From Phaeovulum vinaykumarii (GTDB lineage: Bacteria; Pseudomonadota; Alphaproteobacteria; Rhodobacterales; Rhodobacteraceae), in the NCBI RefSeq assembly GCF_900156695.1, contig NZ_FTOM01000008.1, positions 1-64,000 of the forward strand: a DNA stretch of 64,000 nt, read 5' to 3'. Position 1 is the stretch's first letter. Each line of letters starts with the position of its first letter. This document shows positions 40,224-49,494 of the stretch, in pieces. The notes under the pieces are model-generated. The model was not told the origin of the DNA. It did not search any database and worked only from the letters and a program-made list of their open reading frames with translations. The position numbers and the translations under genes are program-made.

Positions 40224-42062
40224 TCAGAAGGCGCCCGCGGCGCGCAGCTTTTCGGCCTTTTCGGCGTTGTACCACCAGAAGTCCAACGCGCCCAGCGCAT
40301 AAGGCGGCAGCGGGTCGGGGTGTTCATACATGTCGTAGTAGGCCACCGTATGCTGGGCCTTGAACCATTGCGGCACCCAGAAGCGCCAGGCCCGCAGCAC
40401 GCGGTCCAGCGCATGGACCGCGACGGTCATCTCCGCGCGCGTCGTCGCGGCCTCGACCCGCGCGATCAGCGCATCGACCGCCGGATCGGCCAGCCCCATG
40501 GCGTTGAAGGCATCGCCCACCGAATTCGAGCCGAAATATTGCTGGAGCCCCGCACCGGGGATGTAATCCTGACCCAGCTGGGCGGTGATCATGTCAAAGT
40601 CGTGGTTGCGCTCGCGGTTGGTGTATTGGGCGTCATCCACGCGGGTGTGGACCGCATCCACGCCCAGCCGGCGCAGGTTCTCGACATAGGGGTTGATGAC
40701 CCGGTCGAAGGTCTGGCTGTCGTTCAGGATCTCGACGCGCAGGGTCTCGCCGGCGGCGTTGCGGCGCAGCCCGTCATCGCCCACGACCCAGCCCGCCGCA
40801 TCCAGAAGCGCGGCCGCCTTGCGCATGTTGCCCCGGTCAAGCTGGCGCTTGCCCGACACCGGCGGCATCACCGCGGGATCGCGCAGCACACCGTCGGGCA
40901 ATTGCTCGGCCAGCGGGCGCAGAAGCGCCAGCTCGGCCTCGGACGGCGTGCCCTGCGCGGCCAGCTCCGAATTGTCCCAGAAGGATGTGGTCCGCGTGTA
41001 AAGCCCGTAGAACAGCGTCTCGTTCGACCATTCGAAATTGAACATCAGCCCCAGCGCCTCGCGCACGCGGATGTCCTGGAACCGCGCGCGGCGCAGGTTG
41101 ATGGCAAAGCTCTGCCCGGTGCTGATGGTGCCATCGGGCAGCATCCGCTGGACAACCCAGCCCTTTTCCAGCGCCGGGAAATCGTAGCGGGTCGCCCAGA
41201 TCAGCGACGAGGCCTCGTTGCGGAAGGTATAGGCCCCGGCCTTGAACCCTTCGAAGGCGGCTTCGTAATCGCCGAAATACTCGATGCGGATGCGGTCGAA
41301 ATTGTTGCGCCCCACATTCAGCGGCAGATCGCGGCCCCAATACTCGGGGTTGCGTTTCCAGACCACGCGCCGGCCCATGTCGGCGCTGTCCAGAACATAG
41401 GGCCCCGAACCCAGGAAGGGCGCGTCCTGGCTCTGTTCGAGATCCAGCCCGCGGCGGTCGTGATCGGCGCGCGAGAAGACCGGCAGCCCCCCGACCTGCT
41501 GGATCAGGTCGCGGCGGGGATAGCCGGGCTTGAAGGTGAAGCGGATCGACAGCGGGTCCAGCACCTCGGCGCTCTCGACCTGCTGGGACAGCACCGCGCG
41601 GAACGAACTCAGCCCCTTGTCACGCAGCAATTCATACGAGAACAGGACATCCTCGGCGGTGACGGGGCTGCCGTCGGAAAAGCGGGCCTCGGGGCGCAGG
41701 TGAAAAACCACCCAGTCGCGGCTTTCGGGATATTCGAGACGCTCCGCCAGCAGGCCATAGGCCGCGCCGATCTCGTCGGCGGTGCCGGCCAGCAGCGATT
41801 CATGGACCACCGAGGACAGGGCCGCCGCGCGGCCGCGGATCGTGTAGGGGTTGAAGCTGTCAAATCCCCCCGGCGCCCAGACCGAGATCTCGCCGCCCTT
41901 GGGGGCCGCGGGGTTGACGTAATCGAGATGCGCGAAATCGGGGCCGTATTTCAGGTCGCCGAAGGTCGAGATGCCATGCGCGCGGATCACCACCTCGGCC
42001 TGCGCCACCGCCGCCCAGAATGTCAGCATCGCCACGATCAGCCCGCGCATCCATGATGCCAT
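40224..42062 (-). CDS. yejA: Oligopeptide-binding periplasmic protein YejA
   Basis: This 612-residue solute-binding protein (SBP family 5) has a signal peptide MASWMRGLIVAMLTFWAAVAQAE. The mature chain starts VVIRAHGISTFGDLKYGPDFAHLDYVNPAAPKGG, typical of YejA, with FNPYTIRGRAA, SDGSPVTAEDVLFSYELL and DYIPGAGLQQYFGS further on. It delivers peptides to YejBE. GGGGAGG lies 8 bases before the ATG. It begins the yejABEF-glycosyltransferase operon. Confidence 0.95.
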   Translation of the reverse strand: MASWMRGLIVAMLTFWAAVAQAEVVIRAHGISTFGDLKYGPDFAHLDYVNPAAPKGGEISVWAPGGFDSFNPYTIRGRAAALSSVVHESLLAGTADEIGAAYGLLAERLEYPESRDWVVFHLRPEARFSDGSPVTAEDVLFSYELLRDKGLSSFRAVLSQQVESAEVLDPLSIRFTFKPGYPRRDLIQQVGGLPVFSRADHDRRGLDLEQSQDAPFLGSGPYVLDSADMGRRVVWKRNPEYWGRDLPLNVGRNNFDRIRIEYFGDYEAAFEGFKAGAYTFRNEASSLIWATRYDFPALEKGWVVQRMLPDGTISTGQSFAINLRRARFQDIRVREALGLMFNFEWSNETLFYGLYTRTTSFWDNSELAAQGTPSEAELALLRPLAEQLPDGVLRDPAVMPPVSGKRQLDRGNMRKAAALLDAAGWVVGDDGLRRNAAGETLRVEILNDSQTFDRVINPYVENLRRLGVDAVHTRVDDAQYTNRERNHDFDMITAQLGQDYIPGAGLQQYFGSNSVGDAFNAMGLADPAVDALIARVEAATTRAEMTVAVHALDRVLRAWRFWVPQWFKAQHTVAYYDMYEHPDPLPPYALGALDFWWYNAEKAEKLRAAGAF

Positions 42063-42200
42063 CTCGTCTGCCTCCCCTGAAGTCGTGTGTCCTAGCTAAG
42101 ACCGCGCATGGCCGCGCTTCAAGCCGCGATTGCGCCGGATCGGCGGAATTGCCCGCCGGATCGGCGCGGGGCGCACACGCGCAAGGCGAATTCGCCCATG

Positions 42201-42228
42201 AAAAAGGGCCCCGCTTGCGCGAGGCCCC
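42201..42228 (-). terminator. Rho-independent terminator of hup
   Basis: On the minus strand GGGCCTCGC-GCAA-GCGGGGCCC is a 9-pair stem (one G-T) with a GNRA loop, followed by TTTTT. Confidence 0.92.
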
Positions 42229-42259
42229 GTCAGATCCCGGTGCCCATGCGGGCGACGGA

Positions 42260-42547
42260 TCATTCGTTGACGCTGTCCTTCAGGGTCTTGGCGATGGTCA
42301 CCTTCACCTGCTTGTCGGCCGGCTTCATCATGGTCTCGCCAGTGGCAGGGTTGCGGACCTGGCGCTCGGGGCGCGCCCGGCAGGAGACCTTCCCGATGCC
42401 CGGCAGAGTGACCGCGCCGCCGGCCGCAACCTCGCGCGTCACGATCGCGGCGATCGCGTCGAGAGCGGCAGCGGCGGCTTTCTTGTCGGAACCCATCTCT
42501 TCGGCCAGGGCCGCCACCAGCTGGGTCTTGGTCATCGGTTTCGACAT
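42260..42547 (-). CDS. hup: HU-family DNA-binding protein
   Basis: This 95-residue histone-like protein bends DNA and compacts the nucleoid. It has MTKTQLVAALAEEMGSDKKAAAAALDAI, the beta-arm region LPGIGKVSCRARPERQVRNPATGETMMKPADKQVKV and the C-terminal helix AKTLKDSVN. The arm motif RNPATGE is standard; GIGKVSC with a cysteine in the saddle is less usual. GAGGAG precedes the ATG at 42547. The longer upstream frame is not protein-like. It has its own terminator. Confidence 0.94.
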   Translation of the reverse strand: MSKPMTKTQLVAALAEEMGSDKKAAAAALDAIAAIVTREVAAGGAVTLPGIGKVSCRARPERQVRNPATGETMMKPADKQVKVTIAKTLKDSVNE

Positions 42548-42710
42548 TCTCTGTCTCCTCTCCGCTGCCCCTTGTGTTCGGGGCATGTGAAAAACTGTCC
42601 CGCCGCCGATGCGGCATGATGGCCTGTAACACACGGTTTTCCCCAACGACGCAAGCGATTTCGCGCAGCGACTGCACTTTTTCGCGCCACGTCGTTGACG
42701 GTGAAGACGG

Positions 42711-44192
42711 CTAGAGAAACGCGGTTTCGTCGAAGCTGCGCAGCTTGCGGCTGTGGATGCGCTCAAGCGGCATGTCGCGCAACTTCTCCATTGCGCGCAC
42801 CCCGATCCGCAGGTGGCTGGCGACCTGGGTGCGGTAGAATTCGGTCGCCATGCCGGGCAGTTTCAGCTCGCCGTGAAGCGGCTTGTCGGACACGCACAAC
42901 AGCGTGCCATAGGGCACCCGGAAGCGGAAGCCGTTGGCCGCGATGGTGGCGCTTTCCATGTCCAGCGCGACGGCGCGCGACTGGCTCAGCCGCTGGACCG
43001 GGCCGGACTGGTCGCGCAACTCCCAGTTGCGGTTGTCGATCGTGGCCACGGTGCCGGTGCGCATGATCCGCTTCAGGTCATAGCCCTCGAGGCGCGTGAC
43101 CTCGGCCACGGCTTCCTGAAGCGCGATCTGGATCTCGGCCAGCGCCGGGATCGGCACCCAGACCGGCAGGTCGTCGTCCAGAACGTGATCCTCGCGCAGA
43201 TAGGCATGGGCCAGAACGTAATCGCCCAGCCGCTGCGAATTGCGCAGCCCCGCGCAATGACCCACCATCAGCCAGGCATGCGGGCGCAGCACCGCAATAT
43301 GGTCGGTGGCGGTCTTGGCGTTCGACGGCCCCACCCCGATGTTGACCAGCGTGACCCCCTGCCCGTCCGGGCGCTTGAGGTGATAGCTGGGCATCTGCGG
43401 CAGCTTGGCGGGCACCGGAAGGTGCTGGTCGGGCGCGGTGATCGACTGGTCGCCCGGCCCCACGAATTCGCTGTAGCCCGAGGCCGGATCGCCCAGCGCC
43501 GCGCGGGCCAGCGCCTCGAATTCCTCGACGTAGAACTGGTAGTTGGTGAACAGGACGTGGTTCTGGAAATGCTCGGGCCGGGTGGCGGTGTAATGGGCCA
43601 GCCGCGCCAGCGAATAATCCACCCGTTGCGCGGTGAAGGGCGCCAGATGCCCCGAGCCGTCGGGGTTCGGCCCGGCGGTGCCGTTCACGATATCGTCGTT
43701 CATCGAGGCCAGGTCCGGCACGTCGAAGACATCGCGCAGCGAATAGTCCAGAACCCCCTCCTGCGGGATGGTCAGATCCGCGCGCGAGGCCACGGCGAAA
43801 TGCACCGGGATCGGCGTCTGCGAGGAACCCACCTCGACCGGCACGCCATGCGCGCGGATCAGAAGATCCAACTGCTGGGTCAGATAGTTGCGAAACAGGT
43901 CCGGGCGCGTGATCGTGGCGCTGTAGGTGCCCGGCTCGGCGACATGACCGAAGGCCAGGCGGCTGTCGGACTTGGTGTGGCTGGCGGTGGTGATGCGCAC
44001 CTGCGGGTAGAAGGCGCGCTGGCGGGTCTCGGGGCGCAGCCCCTCGGCCGCGCGCGAGAAGGCCTGCGCCAGAAAGCCCGTCGCTTCCTCGTAGAGCGCG
44101 CAGAGCCGCGCCACCGCGGCCCCGGCATCGGTGAAAGGTTCCATCGGCGCCGGCGGCGGGCTGGCAACCGTCAGAGGGTCGGCAGAATTCAT
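42711..44192 (-). CDS. amn: AMP nucleosidase
   Basis: This 493-residue enzyme hydrolyses AMP to adenine and ribose 5-phosphate. The N-terminal AMP-nucleosidase domain (PQVRITTASHTKSDSRLAFGHVAEPGTYSATITRPDLFRNYL) is followed by the phosphorylase-like core with TLVNIGVGPSNAKTATDHIAVLRP, MVGHCAGLRNSQRLGDYVLAHAYLREDHVLD and AVALDMESATIAANGFRFRVPYGTLLCVSDKPLHGELK. The length matches the family. Its start overlaps the stop of ade, so adenine made here can be deaminated by the product of the same message. Confidence 0.96.
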   Translation of the reverse strand: MNSADPLTVASPPPAPMEPFTDAGAAVARLCALYEEATGFLAQAFSRAAEGLRPETRQRAFYPQVRITTASHTKSDSRLAFGHVAEPGTYSATITRPDLFRNYLTQQLDLLIRAHGVPVEVGSSQTPIPVHFAVASRADLTIPQEGVLDYSLRDVFDVPDLASMNDDIVNGTAGPNPDGSGHLAPFTAQRVDYSLARLAHYTATRPEHFQNHVLFTNYQFYVEEFEALARAALGDPASGYSEFVGPGDQSITAPDQHLPVPAKLPQMPSYHLKRPDGQGVTLVNIGVGPSNAKTATDHIAVLRPHAWLMVGHCAGLRNSQRLGDYVLAHAYLREDHVLDDDLPVWVPIPALAEIQIALQEAVAEVTRLEGYDLKRIMRTGTVATIDNRNWELRDQSGPVQRLSQSRAVALDMESATIAANGFRFRVPYGTLLCVSDKPLHGELKLPGMATEFYRTQVASHLRIGVRAMEKLRDMPLERIHSRKLRSFDETAFL

Positions 44193-45991
44193 GCGAAAAG
44201 ATCCGTCAGTTCAAATCGGGTGACATCCACCAGCCCCAGATCCGAGATCCGCAATTCCGGGATCACCACCAGGGCCAGCAGGCTATGTTGCATGTAGGCG
44301 TTATTGAGCGTGCATCCACATTCGGCCATCGCCGCGACCATGCGCGCGGCGTCGCGGGCGACCTGGGCGGCCGGCGCGTCCGACATCAGCCCGGCGATGG
44401 GCAGCGCGACATGCGCGATCTCGGCGCCGTCCTTCCAGACGGTGATGCCGCCGCCGGTCTCGCCCAGGCGGTTGGCTGCCGCCGCCATCAGCGCGCAGTC
44501 GGTGCCCACCACGATCATGTGGTGGCTGTCATGCGCCACGGTCGAGGCCATGGCCATCCGCCCGCGGTAGCCAAAGCCCGACACCAGGCCATTGGTCACC
44601 TTCCCCGTGGCGCGGTGCCGCTCGACCAGCGCGATCTGGGCAATGTCGCGCGCGGGATCGGGGCCGACGCAGCCGTCGGTCACCTCCATCTCGGCGCTCA
44701 GGGCGCGGGTGGGGGCCTGGTTCTCGAGCACGCCGATCACGCGGGCGGTGACGCGCCGGGCGCCCGCCGGGGCCACGATCTCGAAATCCGGCGCGGTCAA
44801 CTGCCGGCCCAGCCGCACCGTGGCACGGACATGCGCGGGCCAGTCGTAATGCGGGCAGTCCACCATCAGCCGTCCGTCCGTCGCCACGATGCGCCCGCGC
44901 GCGATCACCTGTTCGATCGGCAGCGTGCGCAGATCCGAGGTCAGGATCAGATCGGCCCGCCGCCCCGGCGCGATCGAGCCCAGCTCGCGCGCAAGGCCGA
45001 AATGGGTGGCGGTGTTGATCGTGCACATCTGAAGCGCCACCAGCGGATCGGCACCGCAGTCGATGGCATGGCGCAGGACGCGGTTCATGTGGCCCTCGTG
45101 GACCAGCGTGCCGGAATGGCAATCGTCGGTGCACAGGATGAAGCCGCGCGGATCGAGCCCCTTTTCGGTCACCGCGGTGATCTGGGATTTCACGTCATAC
45201 CAGGCGCTGCCCAGCCGCATCATCGCAGCCATGCCCAGCCGCACGCGGGCGATGGCATCGGCCTCGCAGGTGCCTTCGTGGTCGTCGGCAGGCCCGCCCG
45301 CGGCATAGGCGGCAAAGGCCGGGCCCAGATCGGGGCTGGCGTAATGCCCGCCCACGGTCTTGCCCGCGGCCTGCGTCGCGCCGATCTCGGCCAGCATCTT
45401 CGGATCGGCCCCGATCACGCCGGGAAAGTTCATCATCTCGCCCAGACCGATGATGCCGGGCCAGGTCATCGCCTCGGCCACGTCGGCGGGGGTGATCTCG
45501 TGGCCCGTGGTCTCGAGCCCCGGCGCCGAGGGCGCGCAGGAGGGCATCTGCGTGAAGATGTTGATCGGCTGAAGCGCGGCCTCGTCATGCATCATCCGCA
45601 CGCCCGCAAGGCCCAGCACATTGGCGATCTCGTGGGGGTCGGTGAACATGGTCGTGGTGCCATGCGGGATCACCGCGGCGGCGAATTCCGCAGGCGTCAG
45701 CATCCCGCTTTCGATATGCATATGCGCGTCGCACAGGCCGGGGATCAGATAGCGCCCCTCGGCCTCGATCACCTGCGTCTGCGGGCCGATGCAATGCCCG
45801 GCATCGGGGCCGACATAGGCGAAACGGCCCTCGGCCACGGCCACCTGCCAGCCGTCAAGCACCTCGCGCGTGTGGACATTGACCAGCCGCCCGCCACGAA
45901 TGACAAGGTCGGCCGCCTCGCGGCCCGCGGCGACGGCGATCAGGCGCGGCGCGGCCTCGGGCCAGCTTTTCAGAATGTTCGCGTGTTCCAT
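44189..45991 (-). CDS. ade: Adenine deaminase
   Basis: This 600-residue amidohydrolase converts adenine to hypoxanthine and ammonia. It has the metal motif GLCDAHMHIESGML, HGTTTMFTDPHEIANVLG, the later CTDDCHSGTLVHEGHMNRVLRHAIDCGADPLVALQMCTINTATHFGL and the C-terminal HDSHHMIVVGTDCALMAAAANRLGETGGG, all diagnostic of the Ade family. The ATG at 45991 is chosen; a GTG six codons upstream is possible. It heads the ade-amn operon, divergent from the SDR gene. Confidence 0.95.
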   Translation of the reverse strand: MEHANILKSWPEAAPRLIAVAAGREAADLVIRGGRLVNVHTREVLDGWQVAVAEGRFAYVGPDAGHCIGPQTQVIEAEGRYLIPGLCDAHMHIESGMLTPAEFAAAVIPHGTTTMFTDPHEIANVLGLAGVRMMHDEAALQPINIFTQMPSCAPSAPGLETTGHEITPADVAEAMTWPGIIGLGEMMNFPGVIGADPKMLAEIGATQAAGKTVGGHYASPDLGPAFAAYAAGGPADDHEGTCEADAIARVRLGMAAMMRLGSAWYDVKSQITAVTEKGLDPRGFILCTDDCHSGTLVHEGHMNRVLRHAIDCGADPLVALQMCTINTATHFGLARELGSIAPGRRADLILTSDLRTLPIEQVIARGRIVATDGRLMVDCPHYDWPAHVRATVRLGRQLTAPDFEIVAPAGARRVTARVIGVLENQAPTRALSAEMEVTDGCVGPDPARDIAQIALVERHRATGKVTNGLVSGFGYRGRMAMASTVAHDSHHMIVVGTDCALMAAAANRLGETGGGITVWKDGAEIAHVALPIAGLMSDAPAAQVARDAARMVAAMAECGCTLNNAYMQHSLLALVVIPELRISDLGLVDVTRFELTDLFA

Positions 45992-46086
45992 GCCAAAGGG
46001 TCGCACCACGCCCGCCCGCAGGCAAGTGAAGTTATCGCAATGTTGGCTCTTGCCGCCGCCCCCCGCGCCGTTCGATAGTCGGTCCC

Positions 46087-46938
46087 ATGAAAACGCTTCT
46101 GTCCATCGGTCACGGCTATTCCGCCCAGGCGTTGGCCCCGCTTCTGCTGGGCCAGGGCTTTCGCATCATTGCCACCACCCGCAGCCCCGAAAAGGCCGCG
46201 CGCCTGCGCGCCGAAGGGGTCGAGTCGCTTGTCTGGCCCGGCGCAGACCTGCGTCCGGCGCTGGCCGAGGCCACGCATCTGCTCAGCTCGGTCGCGCCGG
46301 ACGCGGCGGGCGATCCCGTCCTGGAGGCGCTGGCCGCGGATCTGCGCGGGACCAACCACCTGGAATGGGTGGGATATCTCTCGACCACCGGCGTCTATGG
46401 CGACCGCAAGGGCGGCTGGGTCGACGAGGACAGCCCCCTGACGCCCGGCACCGAGCGCGGCCGCGCCCGCGTGCAGGCCGAAGCCGACTGGCGCGCGACG
46501 GGCCTTCCGCTGCACATCTTCCGGCTGGCCGGCATCTACGGCCCAGGCCGCGGCCCCTTCGAGAAGGTCCGCAACGGCACCGCAAGGCGGATCGTGAAAC
46601 CCGGCCAGGTCTTTTCGCGCGTGCATGTCGATGACATCGCGCAGGTGCTGGCGGCCTCGATCGCGCGGCCCGATCCGGGGCGCGTCTACAATGTCTGCGA
46701 CGACGACCCCGCCCCCCCCGAGGACATCATCGCCCATGCCGCGGCGCTGCTGCGGTTGCCGGTGCCGCCGGCGGTGTCGTGGGAGGCGGTGAACCTGCCG
46801 CCGATGGCGCGCAGCTTCTATTCGGAATCGAAACGCGTGCGCAACGACCGGATCAAGTCCGAACTGGGCGTGACGCTGATCCACCCCGACTACCGCGCGG
46901 GGCTGGCGGCGGTCCTGCGGGCGGAAACCGGCGCATGA
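46087..46938 (+). CDS. SDR family NAD(P)-dependent protein (YeeZ-like)
   Basis: This 283-residue protein is an extended/atypical short-chain dehydrogenase. The N-terminal nucleotide motif is LLSIGHGYSAQALAPLLL, a shifted GxGxxA version, and the chain goes on with GYLSTTGVYGDRKGGWVDED, RLAGIYGPGRGPFEKVR, FSRVHVDDIAQVL and GRVYNVCDDDP. The classical Tyr-x3-Lys is not evident, as in the YeeZ group, so a non-redox role is possible. Its stop overlaps the PAP2 gene (ATGA). Confidence 0.82.
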   Translation: MKTLLSIGHGYSAQALAPLLLGQGFRIIATTRSPEKAARLRAEGVESLVWPGADLRPALAEATHLLSSVAPDAAGDPVLEALAADLRGTNHLEWVGYLSTTGVYGDRKGGWVDEDSPLTPGTERGRARVQAEADWRATGLPLHIFRLAGIYGPGRGPFEKVRNGTARRIVKPGQVFSRVHVDDIAQVLAASIARPDPGRVYNVCDDDPAPPEDIIAHAAALLRLPVPPAVSWEAVNLPPMARSFYSESKRVRNDRIKSELGVTLIHPDYRAGLAAVLRAETGA

Positions 46939-47531
46939 GGCGGCTGCGGGCGGTCATCGCGCATCGCTGGCGCGGCTGGCTGGTGCTGGGGGCGCTGGTC
47001 GTGGTGGGGCTGCGCACCGATCCGCGCACGGTCGAACATTGGGGCGACAATTACCAGATCGCGCTGCCGGTTCTGGCGCTGGCCTGCGAGGCCACGAACG
47101 GCGGCGCGCTGGAATATGCCGGGCGCTATGCGGTGATGTTCGTGGGGCTGCACGGCACCAAGCGCGCCCTGGGCGAGACGCCGCTGAACGCCCGCCCGCG
47201 CGGCGGCTACGAGGGCTTTCCCTCGGGCCATACCGCCACCGCCACCTTTGGCGCGGCGAATCTGATGACCTCCTGCGTCAAGCGCCAGCCGGTCGTGCAG
47301 ACGGCCATCGCGCTGGCGGCGGGCTATACCGGGGCCTCGCGCATCGCCACGGGCTGGCATGACATCTGGCAGGTGATGGCCGGGGCGATCTGGGGGATCC
47401 TGTGCGCGCTGGCCTTCGGCAAGGGCCGCGCGCCGCGCCGGCTGCTGGTGCGCGCCTGGGCCTGGCGCCGCAACCGCAGGGCCGCCCCCTCCGAAACGTG
47501 CCCCCCCAAAATGTGCCCCCCCGAAACGTGA
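46935..47531 (+). CDS. PAP2-like phosphatase with altered motif 3
   Basis: This 198-residue membrane protein has the PAP2 phosphatase signature: KRALGETPLNARP (motif 1, with a longer spacing than K-x6-RP), GFPSGHTATATFG (motif 2) and SRIATGWHDIWQVMAG (motif 3). In motif 3 the usual Asp that follows the catalytic His by four is Gln here, so activity may be reduced or altered. Several hydrophobic segments are present. The C-terminal tail ends in a tandem (E/K)(T/M)CPP repeat encoded by a 15-base repeat. It is coupled to the SDR gene. Confidence 0.8.
   Translation: MRRLRAVIAHRWRGWLVLGALVVVGLRTDPRTVEHWGDNYQIALPVLALACEATNGGALEYAGRYAVMFVGLHGTKRALGETPLNARPRGGYEGFPSGHTATATFGAANLMTSCVKRQPVVQTAIALAAGYTGASRIATGWHDIWQVMAGAIWGILCALAFGKGRAPRRLLVRAWAWRRNRRAAPSETCPPKMCPPET
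47494..47530 (+). repeat. 15-base tandem repeat in the PAP2 C-terminus
   Basis: aaacgtgccccccca, aaatgtgcccccccg and a final aaacgtg repeat with a period of 15 bases and encode ETCPP-KMCPP-ET at the protein end. The C7 runs are likely slippage points. Any change in copy number would move or shift the stop. Confidence 0.7.
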
Positions 47532-47532
47532 A

Positions 47533-47557
47533 CGGCGCCGGGGAAGCCCCGACGCCG
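47533..47557. terminator. Possible terminator hairpin between PAP2 gene and ubiV
   Basis: cggcgccgggg and ccccgacgccg pair at 10 of 11 positions (one C-A mismatch) with a 3-base loop between convergent genes. There is no T-run. Confidence 0.4.
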
Positions 47558-47595
47558 CATCCGTCATTCCAAAGGCGCCACATCCGGCGCGCGTG

Positions 47596-48501
47596 TCATT
47601 CGGCGGCGGTGCGCCCCGACCATTCGGCCCCGGCCTCGCCATGCAGGAACCCGTCCGAGAACCGCCCGCCCGGCGCTTCGGGCAAAAGCTGGGCAACCAG
47701 TTCGTCGCCCGAGATGCGCCCGGCAATCCGGTCGGCATAGCCCTGGCAGAGATCGGCGAAATGCCCGGTTTGCGGCGACAGGCGCAGCGCCTGAACGCCG
47801 GCCTCGCGCAGCGCTTCGATCTGATGGGCCATGCAGGCGGTGCTGGCCGAAAGCGTCTGCACCCCGTTGACCGCCAGGAACGGCTGACCATCCAGCGTGT
47901 CGACCTCGCGGCCGTCCAGATCCTCGCCGCAGACGAACTGGCAATTGTCCTTGGCGCGGTCATGCAGGCGCGCGTGATAGCACCGCCCCGAAATCGCCAG
48001 CGGCAGACGGCCGTGGCCCCAGACCTCGATGGCGACGCCTTCCTCGGCGCCCGCACGCGCCAGCGTGGCGATCGATTCAACCGGCATCTCGGGCGGCAGG
48101 CAGATCCGCGTGGCGCCGCGTTTGGCCATCCAGCGCAGCGTGCCTTCGTTGTAGACATTGACCAGCGGGCTGATCCACAGCTCGGTGCCCTCGGGGATCA
48201 GGCGCAGCGCGGCAATGTCGGCCACCTCGATCGGCAGGCCCATCTCGAGCAGGTCGCCCACCATCTTGCGTTCGCGCTTGAGGGTGATCAGCGCCAGCGT
48301 CGACAGCGCCACCGACTTGCCGCCGGCTTGCAGTTTCTCGATCGCGGGCGGGATCTGGTCGGTCCAGAACGACATCCGCTTCGAGCAGACGACCTCGCCC
48401 AGGACCACGCGCTGCACCGGCGCGGAGACAAGCGAGTCATAAAGGTCGCGCACCTGCGCGGCCGACCAGAAGAAAAGGTTGGGTCCGACGGTCAGTTCCA
48501 T
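47596..48501 (-). CDS. ubiV: UbiV, anaerobic ubiquinone hydroxylation factor
   Basis: This 301-residue U32-family protein pairs with UbiU in O2-independent hydroxylation of ubiquinone precursors. It begins MELTVGPNLFFW and carries the four Fe-S cysteines expected for UbiV: one at residue 39 (GEVVCSKR) and three in GRCYHARLHDRAKDNC...C (about 170-195). GGGGGAAG precedes the ATG. It is the last gene of the ubiT-ubiU-ubiV operon, 12 bases after ubiU. Confidence 0.92.
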   Translation of the reverse strand: MELTVGPNLFFWSAAQVRDLYDSLVSAPVQRVVLGEVVCSKRMSFWTDQIPPAIEKLQAGGKSVALSTLALITLKRERKMVGDLLEMGLPIEVADIAALRLIPEGTELWISPLVNVYNEGTLRWMAKRGATRICLPPEMPVESIATLARAGAEEGVAIEVWGHGRLPLAISGRCYHARLHDRAKDNCQFVCGEDLDGREVDTLDGQPFLAVNGVQTLSASTACMAHQIEALREAGVQALRLSPQTGHFADLCQGYADRIAGRISGDELVAQLLPEAPGGRFSDGFLHGEAGAEWSGRTAAE

Positions 48502-48513
48502 GTGTCTTCCCCC

Positions 48514-49494
48514 TTATCGCCAGGTCTTGGCATAGGCGCCGGCGGTGCCGGCCTGCCCCTCGGCCAGACGCGCCAGCGCGCCTTCGGGCATCGGGCGGCC
48601 TTCCTCCACGGCCTCGACCGCGGCGCGGAAGGTGCGCACGACCTCGGCAACATAGGCGCGCGAGCGCTGCCGCCCCTCGATCTTGAGCGCGGTGACCCCG
48701 GCCTTGGCCAGCGCCGGGATCAGGTGGCGCGCGTCAAGGCTGACCGGATCTTCGAAGACATGGCCGGTCTGGTTCTCGGAGGTGAAGCAGCCCTTGCACA
48801 GCGTCGGATAGGGCGCGGGCCGGTCCTTGGGCGTGCGGTTGATGGTGAACCCGCCCAGCCGCGCGGCCAGTTCGTTGCCTTCCTCGGCATAGGCCACATG
48901 GCTTGCCGGCGAGCAGACGCCGTTCATGTTGGGCGATTTGCCGGTGGCATAGGACGACAGCGAGCAGCGCCCCTCGGCCATCACGCACAGCCCGCCGAAC
49001 ACGAAGACCTCGGTCTCGGCGTCGATTTCCTTGTTGATCTCGGCGATCTCCTGAACCGTCAGCACCCGCGGCAGCACCACGCGCTTCACGTCAAAGGTCT
49101 CGGCGTAGAAGTTGATCGCATCGGGGTTGGCGGCGGCGGCCTGCACCGACAGGTGCCGGCGCAGACGCGGGTGATGCGTCGCGGCGTAGTCCAGCAGGCC
49201 CACATCGGCCAGGATCACGGCATCGGCGCCCGCGGCCTCGGCATCGGCCAGGCGCTGATGCCACAGCTTTTCACCGCCCGCGCGCGGAAATGTGTTCAGC
49301 GCGACCAGCACCTTGGCGCCGCGCTTGTGCGCGCCGGCCACGGCCTCGGTCAGTTCCTCGGTCGAGAAGTTCAGCCCCGGAAAATTGCGCGCGTTGGTCT
49401 CGTCCGAGAACCCGCAATAGACCGAATGCGCGCCGGCCTCGACCGCGGCGCGCAACGCGGCGGGGGTTCCCGCCGGGCAGACCAGTTCCATCAT
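48514..49494 (-). CDS. ubiU: UbiU, anaerobic ubiquinone hydroxylation factor
   Basis: This 326-residue U32-family protein is the UbiV partner. It begins MMELVCPAGTPAALRAAVEAGAHSVYCGF, then SVQAAAANPDAINFYAETFDVKRVVLPRVLTVQEI. The cysteines of the 4Fe-4S centre are visible in FGGLCVMAEGRCSLSS, GVCSPA and LCKGCF, and IEGRQRSRAYVAEVVRTFR is the usual U32 end. It overlaps ubiT by ATGA. Confidence 0.93.
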   Translation of the reverse strand: MMELVCPAGTPAALRAAVEAGAHSVYCGFSDETNARNFPGLNFSTEELTEAVAGAHKRGAKVLVALNTFPRAGGEKLWHQRLADAEAAGADAVILADVGLLDYAATHHPRLRRHLSVQAAAANPDAINFYAETFDVKRVVLPRVLTVQEIAEINKEIDAETEVFVFGGLCVMAEGRCSLSSYATGKSPNMNGVCSPASHVAYAEEGNELAARLGGFTINRTPKDRPAPYPTLCKGCFTSENQTGHVFEDPVSLDARHLIPALAKAGVTALKIEGRQRSRAYVAEVVRTFRAAVEAVEEGRPMPEGALARLAEGQAGTAGAYAKTWR

